Positions 47,166-58,595 of a stretch of DNA of 64,000 nt are shown in pieces (the stretch's first letter is position 1; every line of letters begins with the position of its first letter). Made by a program: the position numbers and the translations under genes. The stretch is from Sanguinoderma infundibulare. Taxonomy: Eukaryota > Basidiomycota > Agaricomycetes > Polyporales > Polyporaceae. The notes below the pieces were generated by a model. The model had not been told where the DNA came from. It worked only from the letters and a program-made list of their open reading frames with translations, and did not search any database. The stretch covers positions 2,542,001-2,606,000 of the forward strand of contig JAVLRN010000010.1 of NCBI GenBank assembly GCA_032821775.1, given 5' to 3'.

Positions 47166-47622
47166 TCGCAAGGTTCGGCAGTTGTGAACCACTGAGGGCT
47201 TTTGTTTCGCAATCAGTGCGGGCGGTATATCCTATCTAGTACTATAATTCAACTCATGCCGTAAAGTTGACCAGGCTAGGAGGCTAGGACGGCGCTGTCC
47301 TCCTACGCCGCCTTGGCTTCCAAGTCGTGTCTCACAGGTTGAGTTCGCGGAGGTACTGAAGGTTCCTCCGCTTCCAATTTCCACAAAAAGCGTCGATAGC
47401 GTCGCCCTCATCTACGACTCGAATAATCCCTCGAGTAACATGAACCCTTGCAAGGTATAGTTTTACGACTTCGGTCGGTCAGCAACTCCGAGTCAACTGA
47501 ACAATTCTACTAATAGTCAACCGTGACGCAGGAGATGAGTCGTGTTGAGGACTGGATGGTCACTTTCAGTCTGCAGCTCATACTTTTCAGACATAAACTC
47601 ACCGGTAATCACAAAAATAGCG

Positions 47623-48060
47623 TCAGGTGCCACACACCTCGCTGTACGCAGGCGGCGCAGTCGACGATACTTCGCTAGTCGTGTCCCCGGCCGCTGGCGC
47701 ATCTTGAACTTCCGCAGGATCATTGGCTGGTTCTCCGGAGTGTATTGATTGTCGCCAAAGGATCTGACTTTCGGCTAATCCGGCGCCTTGAGGCGGGACC
47801 TGGAAAGGGTTGTCAGGCTGCATCGACCTCCGAAATGCGTTTTTCGTGACCTTTTCCGTGACAGGCCTAGCACTCCATAACACGGAGCCTGGACGAGTGC
47901 CTTCTAGTGTCATGTTTCGTGGTAATGATCAGGGTGGATGGTCTACGTGGATATGTGGCATCAATGTTGCTTACCAGCCTCTGAAGATGATCCGGTTGTT
48001 GCCACAATAGAATTGGCAGCAGGAGGCTGTCCAGCGGCGGACAAATCGGGGCCGACCGCA
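47623..48060 (-). pseudogene. Fossil PPxY tail exons of gene H
   Basis: In the frame used by genes M and N this reads QPPAANSIVATTGSSSEAG, then (after an intron) TRPGSVLWSARPVTEKV, QILWRQSIHSGEP, and ends STAPPAYSEVCGT. The link to the upstream exon is broken: the intron is reduced to GTGCGTAG, which puts a stop in frame. A 46-nt intron ending at the next AG would join in the wrong phase. Confidence 0.7.
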
Positions 48061-48064
48061 AAGA

Positions 48065-49082
48065 CTACGCACCTTGGTAGCTGGACGCCTCCGGATGCGA
48101 TCCGAGGTCCAACGGGAATGCGGAATCATGCGCAGCAGCCGCCCTGACCCTTTTTCTCCTCCTGCAGAGAAGGAATATTGCGAGGACGAAGAGGACGAGG
48201 GCCGCTAGTGAGCCTACCACGGCACCAACGATCACTCCGGAGTTGGATGTGCGCGATGACCCGCCATGATCTGCAGAAGGCGTTGAAGTGGTCAGGGAAT
48301 TGGGGTCGACGATAGCGGAAGATAACGAAGGCAGTGATGTGGAGGCCGTGGATGTCCATGAACTGTAGCTTTGGTCGGCGGGGTTTGTCGAGCTAGCTTC
48401 GGATTTCGTAGATGAGCTATGTGCACTGGATGGGGATGAATTGGTGGGCATTGTGGAACCAGGCGTTGGAGTTGACGAATCAGTGTTCGATTGACTTGCA
48501 TCAGAGGAGGTGCCAATAGGATCCGTCTAAGAAATCGTAATGAGAATGGTGTTGTATCACAAGGCATCGACGAAGCTGCGAGATCTGGCAAGACATCGCC
48601 CTCTTGTACGGTATCAAACGATACGGAAGAACGTAACACACCTCAGTGAGGCAGTTCATATCACCGGCAATGACTGCCACGGTCGTAACGGCATAGAAGG
48701 ATGGCTCTGTCTGGTCCCGTCCTCCAATGACCTTTGTGGGGTCCCATCCTTCACCGACCTTCGCGGGGTCCCATCCTACAATGACGAGTGAAGTCCCAGC
48801 GGCAACATTAACTGTCCACGTTCCCGCAGGATACGAGGTAGGATCAGATGCAGTTCCAGCAAACAGAGGCGTGGGGCTCGGCGACGCGTCGAGGCCGATG
48901 GCGAAGTCGAAAGGCTGCGAGTTCAAAGCGACGTTGAGCTCGCGACATTCCTGGGGAGGATTCGGTTGCAAGTCGAGCCCTTCAGCCCGTGCGGAAATGT
49001 GCAAGTCCGATAAGTTGAAAATTGCCACAAGGGCGCTCCATGCAGCGACCTTGGCCACAGGCTGCCTTCGCCGTGACTTCAT
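48065..49082 (-). CDS. Ser/Thr-rich single-pass membrane protein H, probably tail-less
   Basis: Exons 49082-48642 and from 48526. The outer domain and helix are near-identical to gene F (PQECRELNVALNSQPFDFAI, GVIVGAVVGSLAALVLFVL, CRRRKRVRAAA). As it stands, translation runs through the collapsed second intron and stops after SSYQGA, giving about 300 residues without a cytoplasmic tail beyond the basic stretch. The PPxY tail exons still lie downstream (47623-48060). The stalk lacks about 35 residues present in F. May be a truncated working protein or a recent pseudogene. Confidence 0.75.
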
Positions 49083-49280
49083 CGAGGTATCGCGTGGACG
49101 GCAGAGCCAGAACTGTTGACTGCGTGAGGTAAATGACGAATCAATGCAGCGTACACGTGCAGGAGGGCACGTTGACTCACAACGCTGCAGCTTTCGAGAA
49201 CAACCTCCAGTACCAGTCCGAGGGGTCAAGCTGAGCGAAAGTGAAAGGCGGTGGGAGATGGCTGAGGCAGAGGCAACGAA

Positions 49281-49286
49281 TATATA
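49281..49286 (-). promoter_or_regulatory. TATA-like element of gene H
   Basis: TATATA about 200 nt upstream of the start, within sequence shared with gene F. Confidence 0.5.
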
Positions 49287-49942
49287 ATGAGAAAAGCCCG
49301 AGAGAGACCAGTTAAGCGCAAGGCTCAGCCTGACGGTTTACGGCGTCCATCGAAGCTCGACCTGTCATCCCGCCGATACAACAAGAGATGCGTCTGCAGA
49401 GAACATCAGCCCGTTGCCGTTATCGTACGTCAAGCGTCTGATGTAAGATCCAAAGATGTGAATACCAGAACGGCCGTCGAGAGTGTAAGTCGAGGGACCG
49501 TGACCACGTACCTCCAAAAACTGAGCCTGCCACTCCCATTTAGAGCCTGAGCCTGAGCTTTCCTGGCGAGGCCGTGCAGTGCGATCTGGCAGATGGACAT
49601 CTCGCGGTGGGTGTAAATAGAGCCCAGGTCCGCAACCGCCGTGCGTTCTGCAGATGCGAGCACAGTGCGGGCCTAGTCGTACTGAACGTGATCACGTCCC
49701 TCTCTGATATCAGGGTGACAAAAGGTCTAGGTGCGTCGTCGCGCGCGAACCGCGTCATGCCGGAACCAACTCGGCGAGATGAAGGATGAATTGGCGACGG
49801 GAAACGCTATTCACAAACACGGGAGGGAAGAGGCGGACGGACGACTGTCGCGCGCGAGCTCTATGTTCGATGGGTGCTAACCCCAAGTCATACGCTGTGC
49901 GCGCACGGCATCCATCCAAGATGCGCGTTTCGACGTCGTCTC

Positions 49943-51465
49943 CTACGTCTGTCTTCCATCCCACCAATCCTCCATTCCCGAACTCGGACTCGGGCTCGGG
50001 CTCAGGCACGCATCAGCGGCAGCGGCAGAGGCGGAGGCAGCTCGCAACCGCGCGCGAAACGGGTTGGTCGACGTCCTCGTGAGCCCCAGTCCCGCATGTG
50101 CACGTTGGACCTCAGACATCACCGGGAGCGGCGGCGGCACCGCGCGCGCCATCGCGACCGAGTAGTCCGTCTCCGCGAGCGCGAGGAGCTCCGTGTTCTT
50201 TATGCTCTCCGGGCGACTCGGAGTCTGCGTCGGCGCCACGAGCGTCTCGGTCTCGGGGGAGTCGTTCGCCGCCTCCTCGTCCGGCGGGTGCGACGTACGC
50301 GACGCCACCAACGTTGGGAGTGGACTAAGGGGGCGCGCGGGGTTCGGTGCTGAGAATTCGTGAAGCGGCATCGCCTCGTTGGTGATCGAGTGGTATTCGG
50401 ACGCGGTCCGGAGCGAGTCCGATACCGTGTCCCGTTGGCTGGGGGAATCTGCTCGAGAAGGTGGCAGGGAAGCGCAAGCCATCAGAAGTGTGATGGTAGA
50501 CGCACTGGCCGAGACGGTTCGTGATATTGTGAAGAGGACGCACCTTCGTAGTTGTGCGCACCGAGATGCCAGTCTGATCCTGTCGTCGCCCGGGGCGCAG
50601 ATGCAGACGCTCGCCGCCTTCGAACGAGGACGCAGAGGGCGAGCGCGGCGAGCCAAGTTGTTCCGAGTGCGCCGAGGACAATGCCGACGATCGCGCCCGT
50701 TGCCAGCCTGTGATGCGTGCTCGAAACCGATGATCTCGTCGAGGACGAGGTTTGGGCAGAGATCGTTGAAGTAAATGGAGATATAGACGGCGTGGGCGAG
50801 TCCGTGTCAGGGGGTGAGTGCTGAGAGGTTACGGTACCATCGGTCGATGCGCGAGAAGATGTGTATGCGGAGGCCCCAGACGTCGGCGCCAAGTTGGATG
50901 AGTTGGTAGTGGGCGGTAACGTTGTGATGTCCATCGTGGACGAGGCGGGTGCGGATGATGTAGAACCAGAATTCTGAGTCTCCGTTGTAGAACTTTGCGA
51001 CAGTGAGGATAAGGTGTCGGAAGAAACTGGGGAAGGAATTCCCGACAAGAATGAGGATAGGGGATCTGCAGGATTTGGCGAAGATGGAGGCACGGTCACG
51101 GAAGGGACAGAAGTCGGTTGAGGGGACGGCCCATCCGTAGTCCGAGGTGGTATGGACGCTGAGGTACGTGGGGAGTCAGAAGTTGTGATTTCAGCCACGG
51201 AAGTCGAATGAGTTGGAGCGTGTGTAATACCTGAAGATGAAAACGATCGTGAAGTGGCAGAGGAACCGGCAGTAGTAGCGGGAGGGGGAGAAGTGTTAGC
51301 CGAGTGGCTCGAAGGTACTGGTAGAAGAGTTGTCAAAAGAGAGCATAGTCCACTTCCTAAGAATTGGTTGCAGTCATTGGAAGGATGGGCAGGGGGCCCT
51401 GCAGCGACATTGAGAACGATGGTGGCGAAGACGAACACAACAGATACATGTCGCAGCAAAATCAT
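49943..51465 (-). CDS. Ser/Thr-rich single-pass membrane protein I, NPFRARL-type tail
   Basis: Exons 51465-50544 and 50448-49943, 475 residues. Signal peptide MILLRHVSVVFVFATIVLNV. Instead of a Kre9-like domain, there is a short two-Cys segment (NDCNQFLGSGLCSLL) and then about 220 residues of Ser/Thr/Pro stalk. The helix is GAIVGIVLGALGTTWLAALAL, followed by VRRRRASASAPR and the juxtamembrane SDWHLGAHNYEG, resembling the WHL stretch of J and K. The phase-1 intron follows. The tail has NTELLALAETDYS and TNPFRARLRAASASA, the latter shared with gene L. No PPxY. Confidence 0.85.
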
Positions 51466-52409
51466 TTCGGAGAGCGGCGTCGGTCTTCGCACCGTACTGC
51501 AAGCGAAGTGTCATTAAGCCAGATGTCGGACTGACACAAAATCGACGCACTCACCGGCCAAGTACGCGAGCTGCCGAGCTCCCGCAGTTCAAACGTCCGG
51601 AACCGAATGTCCAAGCCAGCAAGCCCCCATATACAAGTACCCCGGAGCATGGAGCGTCACGTCTCCGGGGATTGAGTTCGACCATCCATCCACTATCACA
51701 AGAGATGAGCTGCCGGCTCGCGGCGCTATCACGTTCTATAGAAGGATGCCTGGGTCCCGGTGTTGCCAGTGTATCGCCTGCGGTCGAAACGATCAAGGAT
51801 GGTTTGATCGCGAAGGACCCCAGTGCTCTTCCATCCACTAATCAAGAGAGTTTAGTTCAAGACGCTCGGTGCGATCTGACAGAAAAGCAGCGGTTGATGG
51901 ATGGTATCAGTAAGTGCTGGTCCGATGCGTGCTCAGCTACATAGCCGACTCACCGTGAATATTATTAATGTAACATCGTTCAGAAGCTTCTGTTCCATGC
52001 TCTCAGTGGCCTGGAACGCCATGAATACTCGTTGGGACAGGGACGGGAGGACGACAAGACGGAAGGATTGAACACGGTTTAGTATCCAAATCGGTCCGGG
52101 CCACGTTGCACCATCCTCACGTGATCGTGGTGTCTTTCCGCATCTCGTCCGCCGATGGTCAATTTGTGTTTCTCGTATTACTCGAAATGAATTCAAGACA
52201 AGGCAAACATGACAATGTGTACTAGTACTGAGTAAGTGTACAGTGGTCCTAATATTCTACAACGTATGTCCTTTGTAAGTGTACAACAAGTAGATTGGAG
52301 TTCACATAGTGATGCAAGCAAGCAATCGTCCAACTTGTCCGGCCCTCAGAGCCCCTCGACGCTCCACACCGTCCTCTCAATGTGCGAAGTTCATCTCAGA
52401 GCCATCCGA
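51466..52409. other. Spacer
   Basis: Between genes I and J. No gene recognised. Confidence 0.45.
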
Positions 52410-53820
52410 TCAGAGGGCCTCTACGCTCGCGACGTCAGCCGAGCTCGTCACCCTCGAGCTCACCTTAGACGCTCGTGGATTGGCATCCACACCGAGTCTG
52501 CTCGTGTCGCCTGCCGCACTAGGCGCATTTAGGACATGCGAAGCAGAGTAGTCCATTCCCGCCAGCACGAACAGGTCCGTGGTAAGGGAACCGACGGCAC
52601 CTAGAGGTTCTAGTTGAGGAGCATGCGCGTGTTCGAGCGGCGGATGGTCTGTACGATCCAGCCCCCTAGGCTCAAGGCGGGGCGATTGTATGGAAGCGGG
52701 GGAGCGGGGCGAGGGCGTGGTCACGACATGAATAACGCCTCGATCCTTCTCCGGAAACGCATAGTCGAGCGAGCGCGGGCTCGCTGCAGGATGACCCGCC
52801 TCCGAGTCGACGGGGATAGACCCGAACCACGACCAGATCGAGCTGATCGGCCGGCCCCGCGCGTCTGCACGTCGGTCGAATACACGGACGGAATCAGCGA
52901 CTGACTCATCGCATAGGAGAAAAAGAGGGAGAAAACGCACTTCCGTATGTGCGCGGAGTCAAATGCCACAGCGACGAGTCCGTTGAGTCCCGTCTGGACC
53001 CTAGCCATCTCCATCTCCGCAGGCCCCTTCGCCGGAGGAGGAGCGCGTACAGCGCGCCGGCGAGCAGAAGGAGGGCGACGAGCACCCCCAGCACGATACC
53101 TGCGATCGCCCCGCCCCCAAGCCTGAGTGCACGGGTCGTCGATACCGCAGGCTGGCCTACGGGGGGATGGGTCTGAGAGGCGGCGGTCGCGACTGTCGAG
53201 TCCGAGTCCGTTGTCGTTGCGGAGGGAGGCGAGGCCGGCTGTGAACCGATGCTTATGGTGGTGCCAGCCCCCGCACTCGATTCTTGCGCACCCGATGAAG
53301 AGGACGCTGTCGGCGATGGAGGAGGTGTGTTCAGTCCAGTCGTAACCGTGCTTGAGTCAGATAACAATGTCTGTGTCGCAGCTGGGCCGGAAAGGCCGGT
53401 AGAGATAGGAGGGGTATTTGTAGATATGATAGTGGATGTGGGCGGGTCCGGAGGAGGAGGGTTGGAGGACGGAGCACCGAGGCTGCTGGCGGTGTCTGTA
53501 GGACATGAATTGCCGTTACCGTCTTGATTGCCTTGCTCATCACCATCGCCATGATCTCTCCTCACTCTGCCCACGAAGGCGAAGCTTGGATCCCCTGCTG
53601 GGCCGGACGGATCGCCTGCGAAGATGTCGATGGCGTCGTCTTGTGGGTCGCGGTCACATTTGCGCGCCGGCTGGGGGGGTGCGAGGAAAGCGGTAAGGGC
53701 TCCAGGAATGAAAAGGGGGGTGAATACAGGAGCGGTGAATGTCGTTGTGAATGTAGGGCCGAACGGGATAGTTCCTGTGGTAGTGATGGTGGTGAGTTCT
53801 GGGGTCGGCAAGAAGCCCAT
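52410..53820 (-). CDS. Ser/Thr-rich single-pass membrane protein J, VEAL-type tail
   Basis: Exons about 53820-52941 and 52864-52410, 444 residues from the first in-frame Met. No clear signal peptide at this start, so an upstream exon is likely (a hydrophobic candidate near 54097 does not join in frame). The outer part is Thr-rich, then a Pro/Asp/Gly-rich segment, a stalk, and the helix GGAIAGIVLGVLVALLLLAG with LRRRGLRRWRW. Juxtamembrane SSLWHLTPRTYG precedes the phase-1 intron. The tail starts RPISSIWSWFGSIPVDS and ends SSADVASVEAL, both shared with gene K although the outer parts differ. Confidence 0.75.
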
Positions 53821-54581
53821 GTGGACGTCGAGGCGGCAGACGCTGGCAGGATGAGCCCCCCCGAACGGGCGACCGCGCGCTCTGAGCTGCGTCGAAGTCA
53901 GAAAGTTGAGGATCTGAATCCAGCTGCACTGCAGACGTCCTCTGACAAGACAAAATCAGCCGGATTACCTTCAAGGCTACAAACGGAAATGCCACTCACC
54001 TAGACTGGCACACGCAAAGGGGCCGGGAAAGGTACAAGGTCAAGGGAGGAGAGGAGGACAGAGCACAGCCCGAGCCGGGGTATAAGGCGGATTACCATGT
54101 CTTGTACGAATAGAGTTTGACCGTGTCTGCGGGGTGACGCGCATCTGTCAGAACTTACAAAGGGGGGCTATCCATGGCAACGGTGTGGCCGCAACTCCAC
54201 TCTGGCTAGGTGCCTGGCGGATGCGGCTGAGGTGAGCATGAGAGGTGAGTAGCGGAATATGGAAGAGAGTGTGGTATAGGCCGTGCTCAACAGCGTTCAA
54301 ATTCCGCATATCATGATGGTTGACCCGCATGATCTTCGGACTGTGGAAGGAAATACATGGGGGAAAGAGAGTGGCAACGATATATTATCGTGTTGTGGAT
54401 GAAGGTCTTGTTCAGATGATGGTCAATATCGATAGCGAGGAAGGCGGAACTCGGAAAGGCCCGCAGCGACGGTGGGAACGCGCGACGTCACCGACACGTG
54501 AACGTCACAACGCGGTTCGAACAACTCCGAGGGCATGATGATACATACCCTCGCGCACGCTCGTCCGCCAAGTTCACCCGC
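53821..54581. other. Spacer, possibly containing the first exon of gene J
   Basis: A Met at about 54097 opens a hydrophobic segment (MVIRLIPRLGLCSVLLSS) that could be J's signal exon, but it runs into a stop just before a GTGAGT. No other gene seen. Confidence 0.35.
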
Positions 54582-56065
54582 TCACAACGCCTCCACGGTC
54601 TCAACATCAGCTGAGGAAGTCCTGACCCTAGAACCCGCCCTCGAGACCCTCCAGCCCGGGCTCGGTAACAGCCGGCCCACCGAAGGCGACGCGAGGAGCT
54701 GAGTCTCGCTAGTAGTCGCGAGCCTCGCGAGAGATGGATATGGAGAAGGGGAGGGCGTATAGAACACGTCCGAATCCGACTCTACGCTTCGCGGTCGCCC
54801 CGCGCCGTCCTCCTTCTCTTTCTCCTTCTCGTCGAAGTGGAAATCGAGGGAATGCGCGCTCGGCGCGGGCTCGCGTTCGAATCGCGAGTCGACCGAGACT
54901 GAGCCGAACCACGTCCACACCGAGCTAATCGGGCGACTTGGGCTGAAAGAAGAAGAATCTGGGCCGGGAGCGTCAATTCCTCAAGTTGCAGGCAACGGCG
55001 AAGGGCGGGACAAACGAAGGTGTACGCACCATCCAAGTCACACGACGTCGCGCTCCACTGTGGCTCGAGGTGCCATCGCGCACTGTCGACAGACGCTCGT
55101 TTGCCTCGTCGACGAATGCGCTTGCGCAGGCGGAAGAGGAAGAAGGCGAGGAAGAGTATGACGGCGAGCGCGCTGAGTACAATGACAATGATAACCCCGA
55201 GGCTCACTGGCCCACGGTGCGGCTTCGTCCGGACTTCCTGTGGGATGTATTCTGGGGGATAAGGAGAAGGGGTGTGGGGCGCCGCTCCCATAGAGCCGAT
55301 TGGACTAAGAGTTTCGGATGCGGCTGTATCCGGCAGCATCTGGGTCTGGCGAGAAACATCAGAGTCTGTGGGCCATCCGATATACGGCCTGACGGGGGTG
55401 GTGTCAATAGTCGACGGGATCGATGCAGGCTGGTTTGTTTCTAACGAAGACACGGGGGTAGTGGTAGTTGTAGGTCCACCTCCAGTTGGCGCGGACGAGC
55501 TAGTACTACCCTGGCTCGATGTGCTTCCACTGTCGGATGAAGAGCTCGAGGTGAACTGGACTGGAGAGCTCGAGGTAAACTGGACTGGAGAGCTCGAGGT
55601 AAACTGGACTGGAGAGCTCGAGGTAAACTGTTGAGTGTCCGTTCCACTGGCGGAAGATGATAGGCTATTTGTGGGGGTTCCTGGAGTACTGGAGGGACTA
55701 GTATCGGACGTCGCTGTAGGAGTGCCGACGGAGGGGCGCCATAACGGGGGGACAGCCACCAGGCTTGTAAGTTCGCTCACAATGGCAGACACCAGGCTTG
55801 TAGCTTCACGGACGTCGCTCACAATGGAGCACGCGATACCTAGCGGCGGAATTGTCCCGTCGCATGGATCGAGGTCGAGTCCATTCTTGCTGCCACGTTG
55901 AGTCTGAGCACGAGGGTCGAACGCGCGTCGCTGTCCTTGGGCACGAAGCCGCTGCTGGTTGTATTCAATGCTCTGGCAATATGCTGAGACAATTCCAAAC
56001 ATGAGACGCACCTCCGAATCAGACTTGACACCCAAGGCAGAGGTGCCGAGGACTCGCGCATCCAT
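54582..56065 (-). CDS. Ser/Thr-rich single-pass membrane protein K, VEAL-type tail
   Basis: Last exons 55030 (end of exon) and 54958-54582. From the Met at 56065 the reading gives 470 residues, but the N-terminus is probably mis-modelled, since no signal peptide is visible there. A two-Cys segment (CDGTIPPLGIACSIV) recalls gene I. The stalk contains three perfect QFTSSSPV octapeptides. Helix LGVIIVIVLSALAVILFLAF, then RLRKRIRRRGKR and SARWHLEPQW. Tail: SSSFSPSRPISSVWTWFGSV, then an acidic Glu/Lys run (EKEKEKED) and the end SSADVETVEAL. This tail is shared with J. Confidence 0.75.
55545..55635 (-). repeat. Coding 24-nt tandem repeat (QFTSSSPV) in gene K
   Basis: Three consecutive near-perfect copies of a 24-nt unit plus a partial fourth, all in frame in the stalk. 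Confidence 0.85.
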
Positions 56066-57130
56066 GACAAGTCCAGTTGCTGAACGACTCGGCCCGAGCG
56101 AAGCTTGCGAAAACGAGCAGAACCGTTCCCCTCGAGTATGCTCCCCTTCTAAGAAAGAAAAGTCGTTAATGCTTATCAATAACGCCAGCTTTGGAGTTGT
56201 ACTTGTGCTTACCCTGAACACGTCTTCCAACAGGCTAATAGTGGCCGACGGGCGGACGAATAGAGCTTTCCCGTGCAGCGGAGGGAAGTGAGGTGGGAAC
56301 GGGGGGGTATTAGTCGTCGATCAAGCCTCGCAAGATCATACTCATCGCCTTTATCACAGAGTCCCCTACCTCCGTTAGAGTTCGACGACCGAATCACGCG
56401 CAGTGCCCATGACATGGACCGTTCATCGGCAGAGGGCGGTTCTCAACTGAGACGATGATAGGTTCGCGCGACACAGAAGCCCAAGCCTCCGTCTGCCTGG
56501 CACAGATGGTCTGCAGATGGCATCATTTTCGAGGACGTGTTGTTCGACGGATGATGATGCATTGATGAACGACTGGATACCTGATATGGAATCAGAGGCC
56601 CGCGCGGCCACCGACCCTACAAAGGATGAAGCCTTCTTTTCAGGGAAGCGGCGTCCATGATGCATGAGGTATAATCTAGAACTCAGAGATCATCGATCAT
56701 ATGCTGGCAGTAGTTGAGTGCAGATTGGGCGGGCATCGCGGCGAGAACGAGGTTCAAGCCACCACGTCGCGCCACCAACAGAGTGACAAACGCGTGACAT
56801 ATTTACACGTGATCGTGATGGAGGGTCTGTAAATTCCCCTCGGACGTCCGCGGGCCGGGTTGTTGAGACGGTGAGGGGAGGGGAGGGGAGGGGCCGCCGA
56901 TCCAGGTAAACATTTCACTGCATCGATCACCTGAAACGCAACGCAATTGGAAGACGCGCAAAATGAGCGACTCGCTCGAGCATATTAAATAGAGCAAAAT
57001 TGTACACGGATCTTTAGCAGTAAGGACAGTGCATGCGGCAGCTCGCCGCTCAGGTTGCACCGGAGGATGGAGCATGGGATGTACACAAGATACAGGATAG
57101 ACTCGGCCAAATTCGTCTCCCCTCCGACTC
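56066..57130. other. Spacer with a G-rich run
   Basis: No gene recognised. GGGGA repeats at about 56873-56893 give four G4 runs separated by single bases on the plus strand. Confidence 0.45.
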
Positions 57131-58595
57131 CTACTTCCCATCGTTCCCAGCCCAAGTTGTATTCGTACTCGACGCCGCGAGCAGCCGCGCGCGGAACGGA
57201 TTGGCAGGTGACTGCACAGCGCGAGGAGCGGCAAGCGGTTTGGCGTGCCAGTCCGCCGGCGCGGAAAGGCGCTCGGGTTCGAGAGGCGGGTACGCGCGGA
57301 GGGTGGGCGGTATGCTCGCCGCGGAGGTGGAAGAGTCATCCGAGTCGACGGGAGAAGAGACGTTCGACACGGAACTGACTTCTGGGATGGTGGAGAGAGA
57401 CGTGATCCTCGGTTGGACGTTCGAACTGACGGGCGGAACGACTTGGGGGTCGGAGGGATCGGAGGAAGGAGCGGAAAGGCGGCGTTTCGAACGTTCGATG
57501 CTCTCGCGCGCGAAGAGGTCCGCCCTCCATTGCGCCACGCCCTTGTTCGATCCGTGCGGTCGTCCTGGCTCCGAAGGGGTCAGGTCGGACCACGTCGTCG
57601 CTGGGTACAGATCAATTAGTACGAGGCTTAAACTATGAGCTCGAGCGACCTGAAGACGCACCTGTGAACGCGAGAGTGTCCACAGTCGACATCGACATCC
57701 TTCGCGCGCGCTGCTTCTGCTGCCGGCGCTTCCGACAAACGACTCGGATGAGCGTGAGTGCTGCTAACGCAGCGGCGATCAGACACCCGACAACGATGCC
57801 GGCAATCCCACCCTTTCCCACGCGTCCATTCCTCGACGCGGAGCCTCGCGATGACAAAGGAGACGTTTCCTGCGTGCCGGCGAGCGAAGTTGCCGGAGTG
57901 ACGGCAGGAGATGACGCTGGGCCTGTGGGAGGTGAATACGCCCCGCCTTCTGTCGCGAAAACCGATGTTGATGTGAGGATAAGCAGAGATGTGCTTATGG
58001 AATATGTCGGATCGTCATCGCTTGTGCCTCTTTCAGGCGATGGCGGTGATACCGATGTCGGGTCCGCTTGAGTTGTCTGGGACGAAGGGGTTGCTGGGGA
58101 CGATTGCGTCGTCGGATTTGCACTGGAAGGTCCCGTTGATAGCATAGGCAGAGTCGCCGAGGATTGTACAGGTGGGGAAGTTTCGATAGGAGAAGAGATG
58201 GGCGTAGATTGAGGTGCACTCACAACTGGCGGAGAACCCGCGGGGCATGATGGGTTCGGCCCAGGTTGGATGACCAGGTTGGAGGGCCACGCATACCGGC
58301 CGAGACTATCAGACAGCACGGCTGACAAGACAGTGCCGGCCTCATAGTCAATGATCCATGTCCACGAGTGATCTGTTTGTGGCCCGAGTTCGCGTGTCTC
58401 CGAGCTCGCAGACACGTCGGCAATGTTCACAAAGAAGGGAGGTGTCCCACCCCTCCAAGAGAATGTGATAGGCTCGCATTGAGTCGGATGCTGGCTGATG
58501 GGGTCGAGTTGAACGTTGGAAGGACCATCCGCCTTAACTGCGAGGGCAGTGAAAGCTAGGATAATCTGTGCGAAAAGGAAGCGAGAGTGTGACAT
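57131..58595 (-). CDS. Ser/Thr-rich single-pass membrane protein L, NPFRARL-type tail
   Basis: Exons 58595-57662 and 57600-57131, 467 residues with matching phase. Signal peptide MSHSRFLFAQIILAFTALAV. Kre9/Knh1-like domain: QCEPITFSWRGGTPPFFVNI, SWTWIIDYEAGTVLSAVLSD, and a closing Cys. Ser/Thr/Pro stalk, then helix GIAGIVVGCLIAAALAALTL and CRKRRQQKQRARR. The phase-1 intron follows AFTG. Tail: RADLFARESIERSKRRL, then SPANPFRARLLAASSTN, close to gene I. The outer part is very similar to gene M, but the two tails are unrelated. Confidence 0.85.
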
